NCBI GenBank assembly: GCA_037043015.1
Contig: CM073328.1
Coordinates: 12,931,495-12,995,494 of the forward strand
DNA length: 64,000 nt
Direction of reading: 5' to 3'
Origin: Bryum argenteum
Lineage: Eukaryota > Streptophyta > Bryopsida > Bryales > Bryaceae
Below, one piece after another: positions 1 through 11,580 of this stretch. Position numbers and translations under genes: made by a program. The notes below the pieces were generated by a model that searched no databases, had not been told where the DNA came from, and saw only the letters and a program-made list of their open reading frames with translations. How positions within the stretch are numbered: position 1 is the stretch's first letter; each line of letters opens with the position of its first letter.

Positions 1-31
1 TGGCCGTGGTCGTTGGATCTATGTATTTCAA

Positions 32-266
32 TGCTACGAGCGTTTCTCGGAGCCCCCTCAGCCAATGGGAATTTTTCTTCAAAATCCCTTGAATTTTCCA
101 TTTGGATCTCCGATGGCCATTTTTGATAATTTTGAATTCAAATTTGAGGTCTGCGACCCCAAATTACCCTTGGAAGCCTCCTCCTTGGCATTTACAGCCT
201 ATACACCAAAAAATCAGGGGGCTCTTTACCCATCCCCTCCGTGGCTTCCGAGAAACGCTCGTAGCA
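32..266. mobile_element. MITE-like element with 24-bp terminal inverted repeats
   Basis: The left end begins TGCTACGAGCGTTTCTCGG and the right end (243-266) is its reverse complement with one extra base, giving terminal inverted repeats of about 24 bp around a 190-bp interior. There is no coding capacity. The interior is similar, in opposite orientation, to the interior of the neighbouring element at 309-522. I could not define a clean target duplication. Confidence 0.55.
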
Positions 267-308
267 CTAAAAAACAGTGATCCGTGGTCGTTTAGGGGTT
301 AATATATT

Positions 309-522
309 GGCTAAGCGTTCGTGGCAGCTACTAAGGAGGATGGGGGAGGGATAAAGGAGCCCCCTATTTTTTAGTGTATTGGTTCAAATTGCCAAGGAGT
401 ATGCATCAAGGGTAATTTAGGGCCGCAAACCCCATTTTTGAATTCAAAACATCAAAAATGGCCTTGGGGGGTCTCCATGGATTCTAGGGTGCCTCCTTGG
501 TAGCTGCCACGAACCATTGCCC
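309..522. mobile_element. Mutator-like MITE, 214 bp, 9-bp target duplication
   Basis: The element is flanked on both sides by TAATATATT (300-308 and 523-531), a 9-bp direct repeat typical of Mutator-like target duplications. Its ends share an inverted repeat containing GTTCGTGGCAGCTAC (about 317-333 and 497-513). The interior matches the element at 32-266 in inverted orientation, so two related elements lie head to head. It is non-coding and non-autonomous. Superfamily assignment rests only on the duplication length. Confidence 0.6.
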
Positions 523-531
523 TAATATATT

Positions 532-2019
532 GGTATCGTAAAACGAGTGAGAATGTGAAAGCGGAGGAGTGGAATTGAAGGGTGAGGACCACATGAGATG
601 AGATTGTGGACCATGTTCTAAGATTCGTCCTCAAGTGACTTGCATGCAAGCCCTGGAAATGCTCTCATGCTTTGATCACCATTTAACCCTTAAACGCCCG
701 AGCACTGCGGGGACCACATGGTGTCATTTGCAAGTCAATTCTCTTGCAAGCCTGGCTGCTGTAAATCCCTCTTTTTTGCAAGGCTTGTAAAGAGGGCTAC
801 ATTTTGAACTTTTGTTCCAGTTTGAATTTTTTTTTTTTTTTTTTTGATACAATTGACGTCTTTATATATCGTTTATTAATTTTTTTGATACAATTGACGT
901 CTTTATATATCGTTTATTGAGCAACACCTATTTCATACAATGAAAGTTTTCTTGTTATACGGAAACAACTATCACAAAGTAGGAGGCACTTTTTCTATAA
1001 GAACAAAAGGTTAGTTTGAAAAGTAGGTCAAAAGTCTTGGCATAAGAAGGTGTGAAAGTAAATTGAGAAGTAACATAAAGAAAAAAAGTGTGTACTTGAG
1101 TTTATACACTTGGGGACACTTTACATTAGGAGTCAAGCCATACATGGGGCTGAAGGAGGGAAAAAATTCCTCCCCTGTGATTGTTTCATTTTTCGGACTT
1201 TGAGGTTATATATATTGACCACGTGACATATTAATTTTCATATTATGTAAATTTACCACGTGAGAACATTTAGTGAACGGTTATGTTGTAGTATTTCTAG
1301 ATATTTCCATGTTATAACCCAGACTAAGAGGTGTGTACATGTTAGTGCATTTCGGAAGTTTGAAGGAGGCAATCATGTGAGAATTCGCTTTCTTTGTTAG
1401 ACTAATGGTGTTAAATCTTAGGTTCGTGTAATATTGTGAGTGGATACATGTAGCATTGACAAATGATCATTGAAAATTATAGTTTTATTGTTGTGCCTAC
1501 ATTACAACTAGTACCTTACTAGTTTAACTTATTGTGTAGTGTATACATATGAAGGCTTGAATCCTAGCTTGATCTTAAAAAGTTTGGTTTCTCCTTTACA
1601 GAAACTAGAGGAAGGACATAGTTTGTAATTACTATTTGCACAATTGTTAATTTATCATGAGAAAGATATGTGGAAGAAGAATTCTAATATTACCTTCCTT
1701 TATTAAGAATGATGTTTGTAAACCTTTGTAACTATAAAGCATCAATTTGCAAAGAATCTTGGATAGTTTGTATTTGGTTGGATTTGGGATTAGACATGTT
1801 AATTGCTAATTCAAGAAATACAAGCTGTGGACCACCTAAGCCTAAGATTGATAGAATCTCATGTATTACATAAGAAAAACGTTCATCAAACCGAATTCAA
1901 GAATTTTCAAGCTTAAACTCTATCAAAATTCAATGTGAAAATCAGGCACTATTGAGCAAGGAGGAGCTTCTAACTTTGAATTGTAGGTAATATCTTGCTC
2001 ATAAGGGGTATTTTCATTT
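532..2019. other. AT-rich intergenic DNA with a 38-bp tandem duplication
   Basis: No gene is recognisable. At about 826-918 a poly-T tract is followed by two head-to-tail copies of a 38-bp unit containing GATACAATTGACGTCTTT. At 684-699 there is a TTAA followed by CCCTTAAACGCCC, which matches the ends of the small piggyBac-like elements elsewhere in the window (for example 43867), so this may be one end of a decayed copy. Confidence 0.4.
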
Positions 2020-3989
2020 GCAGTGCTTCAAAATAGCTTGTACGGGGATTCCATGAGGTAAAAGTTTCTAATATGATGAATTTTGTTACTTTACCTATCT
2101 TCTCATATGATAGTCCACATATTCTTAATGATAGATGCAACATTTGTTCAATGTACTAAAGAATGTGAGGATGGAAAATTGTTTACAAAAGTCCTATTGA
2201 AATTCTCATTTACGGTAATAACATATCTTTCATTACTATCAAGTATTGGAAAGTTTATGTTTGTTTGAGATTTTCAATTACTACACGGCTAGTCACGAGT
2301 TTCGGTAGTTAGATGCATTAGGTGTGGCTTGTACCAACTTTATATTGATTTTCAAGGAGACAAAATTATCTTTTATTAACCCTTGCCTCAAATATGTGAC
2401 ATTTGGAATCTCACTTTTTGTGATAGTGATTGTTCTACGTTGTAATTTGAAGAAAACATATAAAGCAATGTTAGGTGACATTGTGTACCTTGTTTACATC
2501 AAGATTCAATGATAGAAATTCGGTAGGAGATTTTCACATGTTTAAATGTTTTAAGATATAACTAAGGTCATATTAGGTAGTAATTTTTCTTGCCGATTTG
2601 TTTGTAGAATGATATGAAAAATATGTCATCGTATAAAAAATTTCACCTTATGGTGATCGAGTGCAATTTTAAAGGTAAATCACGTAAGATTTAGACTTTT
2701 TGACTTTAGTGCTTAAGAGAGCTCAAGGGTCACAAGAATTAAGGGAGAGAGAACACCAAAATACTAGACTACTTACTTATTTGTTTTCAATACACATGAT
2801 TAGTTTTATTTTGTTTTGGTTAGTTTTGGTTTGGATTTAATTTAGGTTGGGGTTGGGTTTGGGGGGTTGGGGATGGGGTTGGGTTTGGGTTCAATTGAGA
2901 GTCAAGCCGTTCAAGGGAGAGGAGGGAGAAAAATGCGTCATTATGAATGGTTTATCTCTTTAGAAAATGTTCAGGACTCTTGGAAAGTCCTTGTACATTG
3001 TAAGAAAGAATGTGTCAATCAATGGATGTATGCGAAAGTTATTAGAAAACATTTTGAGATTTTCATTTGCAATAGTAATACATGTTTTCATTTACTATGG
3101 TTTACTTGTAGGTAGTAATACATGTTTCCATTTACTCTGCTTTACTTGTAAATCTATGCTGGTTAATACTGAACTAATAGCAATTTAGGTGCACACTAAA
3201 AGCAATTTAGGTGTAGGTAGTTAATACGTGTGCCTTGGGCCAACTTACAATGATTTTCAAAAAGATGCATTATTGTTAGGCCTTGCTTTAAAAATGAAGA
3301 AAAAAAATGAAGATTTATCCAAATTCAAAATATTTATCTAGATTCTTGTTTCATGTGACATTAGAAATTTAGAATCCTCACTTTTTGTGAAAGTAATTGT
3401 CTCTTCTTTATAGTTCAAGAGAATAGATAAGGCAATTTTATTTGGTGATATGTTATAGATGTAAGGTTTGAATATGTTGTAGATCCTCTCATTACGATCT
3501 TGGAACTTAATTCATGAAATGTTTGTAAAATTGAGATTCTTTACAATCTGTTAAACGAGGGAGATTTTAAAGGTAAACAATTAGAAGTTTACACTTTTTG
3601 ACAATAAGAGAAAAATGGGACCTCAAGGGTCAAAGAAATAAGGAAACAAAAGACTAAATCACTAAACTATAATTGTACACAACTTCTTTAATTCTTAAGT
3701 GCCCATAAGATCACTTTTTATTGATGTACAATTTGAGGCCTCAAAACAATGTCATCTGAACGGCTTTTCATCCTTAAAAATTGTAGAAAATTTAACATCA
3801 TTGAGTGTACTACCATATGCAACAATAATAAAGTCCATTCAAATCATGTGTCACAGAAGCTAGATTCAAATTATAAGTTGCATGTGATATACTTTAAATT
3901 TAGCTTAAATTTATTCTAAAAAATCATACACAACTAAACCTCACTAAGTGTACTTGTCTACCATATGCAACACTCGTAATCTCTTTCTA
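2020..3989. repeat. Relics of the BTB-gene 3' flank and A-gene 3' flank
   Basis: Segments at about 2020-2270, 2950-3200 and 3690-3980 are similar to DNA following the BTB2 gene (about 27490-27730, 27600-27900 and 27970-28280), in the same orientation. Shared landmarks include TTGATGTACAATTTGAGGCC and GAGTGTACTACCATATGCAA. No BTB coding sequence remains on the left, so this looks like the leftover flank of a further module copy. A G-rich tract with GGGG and GGG runs lies at about 2845-2888. Small open frames here (for example 2867-3115) look non-coding. Confidence 0.5.
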
Positions 3990-4389
3990 TTTTCAAACAT
4001 ATTCAATGGAAACTCACAAGACCAAGGAAAGATGACACATCTTCATTCAAAAATCTACAATCCCACAGACGAAAAGTGTTCTCAATGACGAAAAGTGTTC
4101 TCAATGACGAAAAGTGTTCTCAATGCAGAAATGAAAACTTTGAAAATGCAAGAGTAGAAATTATAGCTATCATGAAACTCTTCATCTCTTCATGGACTGC
4201 TTAAATGATCACTCCTCCCAGTCCATACTATCTGGACTCATACTAACTGGAGTCGGACTTCCACCCCTCATCGAAGTTCTCCATGCCCATACTGCAATCA
4301 CCCGCATGACCCCAATCATGCCCACATACGAAACGAAGGTGTGGTTGCCACGGCCTTGCCATCAAGGCAACAAGATCACATCTGTGAAA

Positions 4390-5883
4390 TTAGCGCGTAA
4401 TGAGGCGGTGGATATTATCGATCTTCATATTTGAAGCCTGCACAATACACGGTCGATTGTAAACTCTGATAGGAAGTTAGGTGCTGAATTCAAAGCATAT
4501 GTTCTACTTGGTCAACATTGAGTGTGGGAAATGTAGGTAAGTCACCAGCACATCTCTGATTTGCTCGGATGTACCATGCCGAAGGAGATATCTTTTCTGC
4601 TTTAACTCCTTGAGAAGTCCCTTCAGCTCGCTTCTCCGCTGGCACCCGGCGGCAATTGCACGGTGCAAAATTGTGATGTTATCTTTCAAGCACCTCACCT
4701 AGAAAAAATGCAAGTAAAATCGTGAGCATGGACTGCAATGCCTCGGACATGTCGCAATATACATATAGTTACAAAAATACCTGTCTCCCTGGCCACCGTC
4801 CGATCCCAAGGTATTTACATGCCGCTTGCAGATCTTTATAAGGAATATTAAGCTTGTCCGCGGCTACGAGTCCCTTCCGGTGGAAGTGGGGCCGAAGATC
4901 CGTCAGCCTCAGCTGTACGTTGTTTCGTTGATTCTGGGAAACATGGGTAAACAAACAACCATTACATCACGTAACACAATCAGAAAAGAAGAAATACAAA
5001 TGGATGGTGCCAAATTCTTTGACAATTACAGATGCCAAATTCTTACCGTGTACACTTCATACACATACTCGGAAGCCTCAGAGTCCTCTTCGGCTGGACT
5101 GCTCTCAGTAATATGCATACACGACCCCGACTCTGATCTGCACGCGCCATCAGGAGGTACTGCCTCATTTGATTCCATCGGCTCAGACTCCGACTCCATC
5201 TTAATGGGGCTCTCCTGAATGATCCTTTCGACGATATCGTCAGTAGCCAGGTTCTCCACATCCTCAGCCGGCATGCCTACGGAGGTCCGATGCGTCCCCT
5301 CTCCACCAACTTGGACGATGGTATTGACAGCCCTGTGCACACGCGGTGAGGCGAGGGCTATGGCCGGTGGTAATTCTCGTTGTGGGTTAGATGTCACCTT
5401 GGCCACGAGCTGGACAACTTCCGTGAGAATGGAGTGCAGTTCACCGAGGTTGCAGTCCAAATTGAAAAAACCCCGTTTCCCGTCTCTCCAAATCGTACTA
5501 AACGATGAAATAACATCGTTTTTTCCAATGTATCCAATACTGCGTGCATGTTCCTTCACATGCCACACACAGACAAGATATATAACTATGGCATAGTCAC
5601 CCAGGCAGAACTTGTTGCCGATATTGTTAATGTGTACTTTTAGGTTGAAGTTTAGGGTTATTTCATTCCTTTCAAAAGCATCTCATTCCTGCTACGGTTC
5701 TTTTATGCAATCAACTTGGATAGAACCGCTACGTACCTCAACAATGACAAGGAACTCTAGGGCCGTTGTCTTGATGTTTGCGGCGATGCTCAAGTACTTC
5801 TCTCCAACCAAAACCTTGAATCCTTTCTTCGGATTGTTTCCGCGAGGCTGAACATGGTATGGACAATCGCAAATGTGTGCCAT
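4390..5883 (-). CDS. RWP-RK domain protein, copy A (335 aa, 5 coding exons)
   Basis: Probable nuclear transcription factor. My model: exons 5883-5737, 5553-5047, 4933-4781, 4698-4546 and 4437-4390, all phase 0 with GT-AG introns. Exons 1-2 encode a conserved region of about 90 residues starting MAHICDCPYH, which I do not recognise, then an acidic Ser/Glu-rich linker (EEDSEASEY). Exon 3 carries the RWP-RK motif (LTDLRPHFH, AADKL, LGIGRWPGRQ; canonical form RWPxRK). Exon 4 is basic and probably helical. Exon 5 adds 15 residues (ASNMKIDNIHRLITR) and a stop. Sequence downstream of the stop resembles a decayed longer C-terminus as in C and F. A likely 5'UTR intron runs 6226-5901. It pairs divergently with BTB1 across 2.8 kb. 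The open frame is intact; expression is unknown. Confidence 0.75.
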
Positions 5884-8688
5884 GATTGCGCTTGCGATCA
5901 CTGTAAGCACACAAGATAGAAAAACTTTCAGTACACACGTAATATAGTACAAATGCAACAAAAGCACCTTGAAAGAGAGCAAGAAAACAAGACATTTGAC
6001 CTCCTCACTTCGATTAGGTCAACTGTATGAATCAAACGACAATATAGTTGTGCAACTACAGGAAACCTCACTGCGATTAGGTCAACTGTATGAATCAAAT
6101 GAAAATATAGTTGTGCACCACATGAACCAGAGCAAGAGAGCGCAATAGATCAAGAGAGCGCATGAGAGCACTGAAAGCGCAACAGAGCGCTGAGAGATGA
6201 CGCTACACTGCTCTTTGCCAACTCACCGAGCTCTCTGCGGACGGCGGGTGCTAGAATCTTCTTGTGCAAGCAGCGCCACCTTAACCAAGAGCCTCCTCAG
6301 TAGGAGAAACACTCATATATCCGTCGTATTTAAAGTAGTAACTTAGTGAAAAGGAATTTACTACACATTAAAAATTAATAGTGGTATTCTTAAGTAGTTT
6401 GTGGCCTTTTTCTAATTGACTATCTAACAATTGATCTTAGCCAATTATATTTAATCTCAAATATTAATACTTTATGACATTGCTATGAATAATTTTACTT
6501 TTTACTCAAATTTTAGAAAACTAGTCAATTGTATGTTTATTCAATGTTTATTTTATCCTAGATATGATTACGGGCAATGAGGAAGATAAATCAAAATAGT
6601 TGCGAATGCAGTAATGGCAAGTAGGCAGTAAATTGGCCTTTGAAAATACTTTTTAGTTCACCAACACCCCGACTAGCGGGCACTGGGGGCAACAAAGAGC
6701 CGCAGTTGCTGCACCACACAATCGCGAGATCCCAACTATTTTGAGGTGGCTTTGGCCAAGCGGTGGCAAGGCAGGTGCTCTCTGTTCATGTGCAAGGCCC
6801 TTGAGCGTCTAGAGGTTAACTTTGTAGAGGTTTTTTATCTTATCATTTTTTATGAAGACGACAATTCTTTATACGTAAATTTTTTTGTTCAATAAAATGT
6901 TCTTTCAATTATTAGGGCTTCAATTAAAGCTTTGTGATTGTACTAAAGAAAATAATTTTTTCTTAAATTCGAGGTAAAGGTGGAACTAATACTTTCAAGT
7001 TTACAAATTAGAGGTCACACTTAGAAGAAAACACTAAAATACTCCCAAGGCAAGGAGTTGCTTGGGAACGTTGAGACATTGGTGTCTATTAACATGTCAT
7101 AAACTTCAATCATATAAAGGGATAACAAGCTCTAAGCTCCTCTTCCTTTCATGCTTTTTATGGTCTTCTCGGTGTTGATCTTCTTTTCTCAAGGTAACAA
7201 ATTTTTTCTTTTGGTTAAGTATAGTATTTTCACTTTTTTCTTTCTTGCACGATTACGATGCCTTCAAATGAGAAAGAGCAAAGTTAGCTTTTCACTTGCT
7301 TTTGAGATATTGTATTAATCTTTGTTTCTCTTTTTACGAATGGTGTAGAAAGCGAATGTTCATGTAAGAAAGAAAGTCATGTCATGTAACAAATCTTCTA
7401 TTTTGGTTTAATATAGTATTTGCACTTTTGTCTTTCTTCACAATTACGGCGTTTTTAAATGAGAGGGAGCAATGTCAGCATTTTACTTGCGTTTGAGATG
7501 ATGTATCGATCATTGTTTCTCTTTTTACGGATCCGTAAACATGTTCAACATTTTACTGATCCGTAAACATGTTTGGCATTTTACAGATCCGTAATCGTTT
7601 ACGGACCTTTTACGGATCCGTTAACATGTAAGCCCACGATCAATACATTATCTCTTTCTTTTTTCTCTTTCTACGGATTCATGTTTTTACACATCTTGGG
7701 CTTAACATGTTAGGCTACGATGTGTAAGCCGAAGCATATTTGGCATTTCTAATACAAGAGAGTCTTTACTAGAGGGTTTCAAAGTGGGACTTGAAAATTT
7801 GTTGCGTAACTAGGCAATATTTCGTTGAGAAGGCTTCTTCTCACCCCTTATCGCACAAGTCATCCTAATGGCAAGGCCATATTAGCAAAAAGGCACACTA
7901 GGGTAATTATATGCAATTAGACTCTCCTTCTTCTTGCATTTTGTCCAAATTCAACCCTATTTAATTACTAGTGCTTTTCTCTTTTTCTCATGACCTCGGT
8001 AATTTATTCACATTGTTGTAAGATGACGATGATTGATGAATTACACCTTTTGTTTATTTATCCTATGCATTAGAAAATCTCCTTACTGTCTTGTTTATAC
8101 AGTCTACATTATCATAAGATAAGAATGCTACTATGCTTATTAAATTTGCTTTCTTAAAAGTTCAAAAAAGCGCATTCTCACTTGTCTCTTATTTGTTCAC
8201 CTTATATTTTTACAAGGAAAGGATGTCAATATGATTACAATTTTGATCTCCTTACTCTTCACTCTCTCCTTTTTAATTTCTTTTTCTTGGAGCACTAAAG
8301 AGCTCTCTTTTATAGAGATAAATCTCTTCTTTTGTCATCTTGATACTCTCACACGTTTAAGTTGTAGCAAAATATTCAATCTATGAATTCACTAACTCTA
8401 TATACCAAGATTTATAGATGTAGGTCAAAATGTCAATCTTACCTATTTCAAAAATTTTAATACTTGAGAAATATTAACTTTGGTTTTCAATCAAACTATG
8501 AAAAATAACATCCATTGATATTAAGATAATAAACATGTACATAGTCCAAATGTCCCCAAATGACATTAGAATCATTCATGTTCATTACCTAGTTGGTGCT
8601 CTTGCTAGGACTTCTGCTATCAATAAAAACCTACACTCTTCACTCCGATTAGTTCGTACAGTTACATTTCATTCATAGATGTTCATGC
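5884..8688. other. Shared intergenic region between RWP-RK A and BTB1
   Basis: This region is similar throughout to 24031-26757 between D and BTB2. It holds the A 5'UTR intron (6226-5901), a local direct duplication at about 5999-6120 (shared core GATTAGGTCAACTGTATGAA), a candidate TTTAAATAC box upstream of A near 6330, a roughly 190-bp unit repeated twice (about 7190-7340 and 7380-7530), and an array of palindromic TACGGATCCGTA-type sites at about 7530-7625. No convincing extra gene was found. Confidence 0.6.
7530..7625. repeat. Array of palindromic ACGGATCCGT sites
   Basis: About four degenerate copies of a unit like TTTTACGGATCCGTAAACAT occur in under 100 bp. The core TACGGATCCGTA is a perfect 12-bp palindrome, the shape of a homodimer binding site. 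The equivalent place in the second module (25575-25725) has about five copies, so the array is conserved but has changed in number. Confidence 0.6.
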
Positions 8689-8724
8689 TTGTGGAGAGGA
8701 AATATAACCTCAATAATTGCTAAG

Positions 8725-9351
8725 ATGGAGTCCGAGAGTCCATCCTTGGACCTCAATATTGCACAGTTCCTACGAGAAGTGAAGATTAAGCACTTAGCAA
8801 GGGTCAAGCAAGCGAGGAGCATGTTAGCCTCCACGACAGACGTGCACAAGCTCGTTAACAGCGTCAACACCGACATCACACTCAAAGCTTTGGATGGCAA
8901 TGTACAAGCACATCGACACATGCTAGTATCCTACTCTGCAGTTTTCAAAGCCATGGTTGAGAATCACACGGGCAAGCCCGAGGAGCCTCTAGAGTTGGCC
9001 ATGACCGTAGCTGCATTGAAGGTCCTGTTGGTGTTCTTTACGGCGCCAATAATCAATTAGCGACATGGCAAGTGTTTCATCCGGTCGTGAACGCACACTT
9101 CCACGAGATTTTGGATGCTTGTCACAAGTTCGAGATCATCCATCTCATGCCCACTTAGCATACGGCTCTTCTTGGGCGCCTGACTCATGCAAATTACGGG
9201 GAGTTTTACATCAAGGCCTTCGAGCTCAACAAGATCTGTGAAGAGCGGATGGGTATCTACGGATATTGTTGCCTTCATGAGCAATGTTGCAAATTTCTCA
9301 AGGAAAATCCTATTCCATTGAGTGATGCCGAGCGTCTGATGTATAGCTGCA
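8725..9351 (+). pseudogene. BTB/POZ-like gene, copy BTB1, frameshifted
   Basis: An open frame from ATG 8725 (MESESPSLDLNIAQ) runs into a BTB/POZ-type fold: NTDITLKALDGNV, AHRHMLVSYSAVFKAMVENH, then LELAMTVAALKVLLV. BTB domains mediate dimerisation and often recruit substrates to CUL3 ubiquitin ligases. Compared with BTB2 it lacks one base near 9036 (VLLYGANN in BTB2 becomes VFFTAPIIN and a stop at 9058). Further on, the BTB2-like frame contains a TAG near 9157. The copy therefore looks broken after the BTB core. Its N-terminal frame, however, runs straight into the BTB domain, unlike BTB2. It lies divergent to A and upstream of B. Confidence 0.7.
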
Positions 9352-9360
9352 GTCAATATG

Positions 9361-10085
9361 TTATTCTTAGATTGAAGATACGAAAATTTGTTATTGTGAC
9401 TTCAGCATTGGAATAGCTTGTAAGGAATATCTAAAGTGGGGACTTCTGTTATTGTACCTATCTTTAGTGAATTTTGAGATATTCTTGAACACCTGTGGAA
9501 GCTTTATTGTATCAAGCGTACGTTTGAATGTTAATGGCCACTAAGCAATTCTATTGTCGATCAGGCTAAGGGCATGGACAAGAAGAATCTCCTTGCAACC
9601 TTAAGTTTGTTCATTCACTCAATTCCAATTGTGTATCTAAAAACAACGTGTATATACAAACCAACAACAACATGACTGTTCATGTCTCATTTAAAACTTA
9701 AATATGCACTTCCAAGTTCAAACATATCAAAACGAAACTCACAAGACTAAGGAAAGATGACTCATCTTCATTCAAAAACCTACAATCCCACATACGAAAA
9801 TGATCTCAATGCAAAAATCAAAACTTTGCAAAAGCAAGAGTAGAAATAGCTATCATGAAACTCTTCATCTCTGCTTGGACTGATTAAATGATCACTCCTC
9901 CCAGTACATACTACCTGGACTCATTCTAAGTTTCTATCCGGAGTCGGACTTCCACCCCTCATCGAAGTTCTCCATGCCCATGCTGCAATCACCCGCGTGA
10001 CCCCAATCATGCCCACATACGAAACAGAACGGAGGTACGGTTGCCACGACCTTGCCATGGAGGCAACACGACCAGACCTGTGAAA
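9361..10085. other. BTB1 3' flank and 3' flank of RWP-RK B
   Basis: From about 9530 the DNA matches the 3' flanks of D (about 21985-22330) and E (about 30915-31270), sharing for example GTCGATCAGGC and TTCATTCACTCAA. It holds decayed C-terminal coding similarity on the minus strand (about 9920-10085), ending in a GAGGGGTGGAAGTCCGACTC-like stretch. This corresponds to the longer C-terminus seen in C and F. No intact gene is present. Confidence 0.5.
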
Positions 10086-11580
10086 TTAGTGCCTAATGAG
10101 GCGGTGGATATTATCGATCTTCACATTTGAAGCCTGCACAATACACGGTCGATTGTAAACTCTGATAGGAAGTTAGGTGCTGAATTCAAAGCATATGTTC
10201 TACTTGCTCAACATTGAGTGTGGGAAGTGGAGGTAAATCACCAGCACGTCTCTGATTTGCTTGGATGTACCATGCCGAAGGAGATATCTTTTCTGCTTTA
10301 ACTCCTTAAGAACCTTCTTCAGCTCGCTCCTCCGCTGGCACCCGGAGGCAATTGCACTTTTCAAAATTGAGATGTTGTCCATCAAGCATCTCACCTGCAA
10401 AAAAATGCAACTAAGATCGTGAGCATGGATTACAATGCCTCTGACATGTCGCAATATACATATAGTTACAAAAGTACCTTCGTGCCTTGCCAACGTCGGA
10501 TTCCAAGGGCTTTACATGCCGCTACCAGATCTGCATGAGGAACATTAAGTTTGTCCGCGGCTACAGGTCCCTTCCGGTGGAAATGAGGCCGAAGATCCGT
10601 CAGCCTCAGCTGTACGTTGTTTCGTTGATTCTGGGCAACATGGATATTAAACAAACAACCATTACATCAAACAAACACAGCTAGTAAAAAAGAAATACAA
10701 ATGAATGGTGCCAAATTTCTTGACAAAAATAGGTGCCAAATTCTTACCGTGTACACTTCATACACATACTCGGAAGCCTCGGAGTCCTCTTCGGCTGGGC
10801 TGCTCTCGCTATTATGCATAGACGACCCCGACTCTGATTTGCACGCGCCGTCAAGAGGTACTGCCTCATTTGATGCCATCGCCTCCGACTCCGACTCCAT
10901 CTCATCGGGGCTCTGGTGAATGATCCTTTCAAGGCTATTGTCAGTAGCCAGGTTCTCCACATCTTGGGCTGCCATGCCTACGGATGTCCGATGCGTCCCC
11001 TCCCCACCAGCTTGGCCGATGGTGTTGACAACCCTCTGTGCAGTTGGTGAGGCGAGGGCTATGGCCGGTGGTAATTCTCCTTGTGGGTTAGATGTCACCT
11101 TGGCCACGAGCTGGGCACCTTCCCTGAGAATGGAGTGCAGTTCACCGAGGTTGCAGTCCAAATTGAAAAAACCCCGTTTCCCGTCTCTCCAAATCGTACT
11201 AAACGATGAAATAACATCGTTCTTCCCAATGTATCCAATACTACGTGCATGTTCCTTCACATGCCACACACAAACAAGATATATAACTGTAGCATATTCA
11301 CCCACAACTTGTTGCCGATATTGTTATTGTGTACTTTTAGGTTGAAGTTTAGGGTTATTTCATTCCTTTCAAAAGCATCTCATTCCTGCTACGGTTCTTT
11401 TATGCAATCAACTTGGATAGAACCGCTACGTACCTCAACAATGACAAGGAACTCTAGGGCCGTTGTCTTGATGTTTGCGGCGATGCTCAAGTACTTCTCT
11501 CCAACCAAAACCTTGAATCCTTTCTTCGGATTGTTTCCGCGAGGCTGAACATGGTATGGACAATCGCAAATGTGTGCCAT
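10086..11580 (-). CDS. RWP-RK domain protein, copy B (335 aa, degenerate motif)
   Basis: Same five-exon architecture as A: 11580-11434, 11254-10748, 10630-10478, 10394-10242 and 10133-10086, every boundary phase 0. Exon 1 encodes MAHICDCPYHVQPRGNNPKK. Exon 2 carries the conserved N-terminal region and an acidic linker. The RWP-RK signature in exon 3 is altered to RRWQGTK, so the Pro of RWPxRK is Gln and the basic pair is changed; DNA binding may be weakened. Exon 4 (QRRSELKKVLKELKQKRYLL) is basic and helical. A 5'UTR intron is likely at 11823-11598. Its promoter, exon 1 and the first part of exon 2 lie in the inverted-repeat arm and are almost identical to C. Frame intact; expression unknown. 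Confidence 0.72.

Noticed and set aside
7530-7625. Possible CRISPR-like array
   Set aside because: Units are palindromic and nearly contiguous with no regular unique spacers, in a plant nuclear context.
10920-11345. Long antisense open frame (141 codons) opposite exon 2 of the RWP-RK genes, recurring in A, B, C and D
   Set aside because: The opposite strand carries the RWP-RK motif, consistent splice sites and phase-0 exons; the antisense frame recurs only because the copies are similar.
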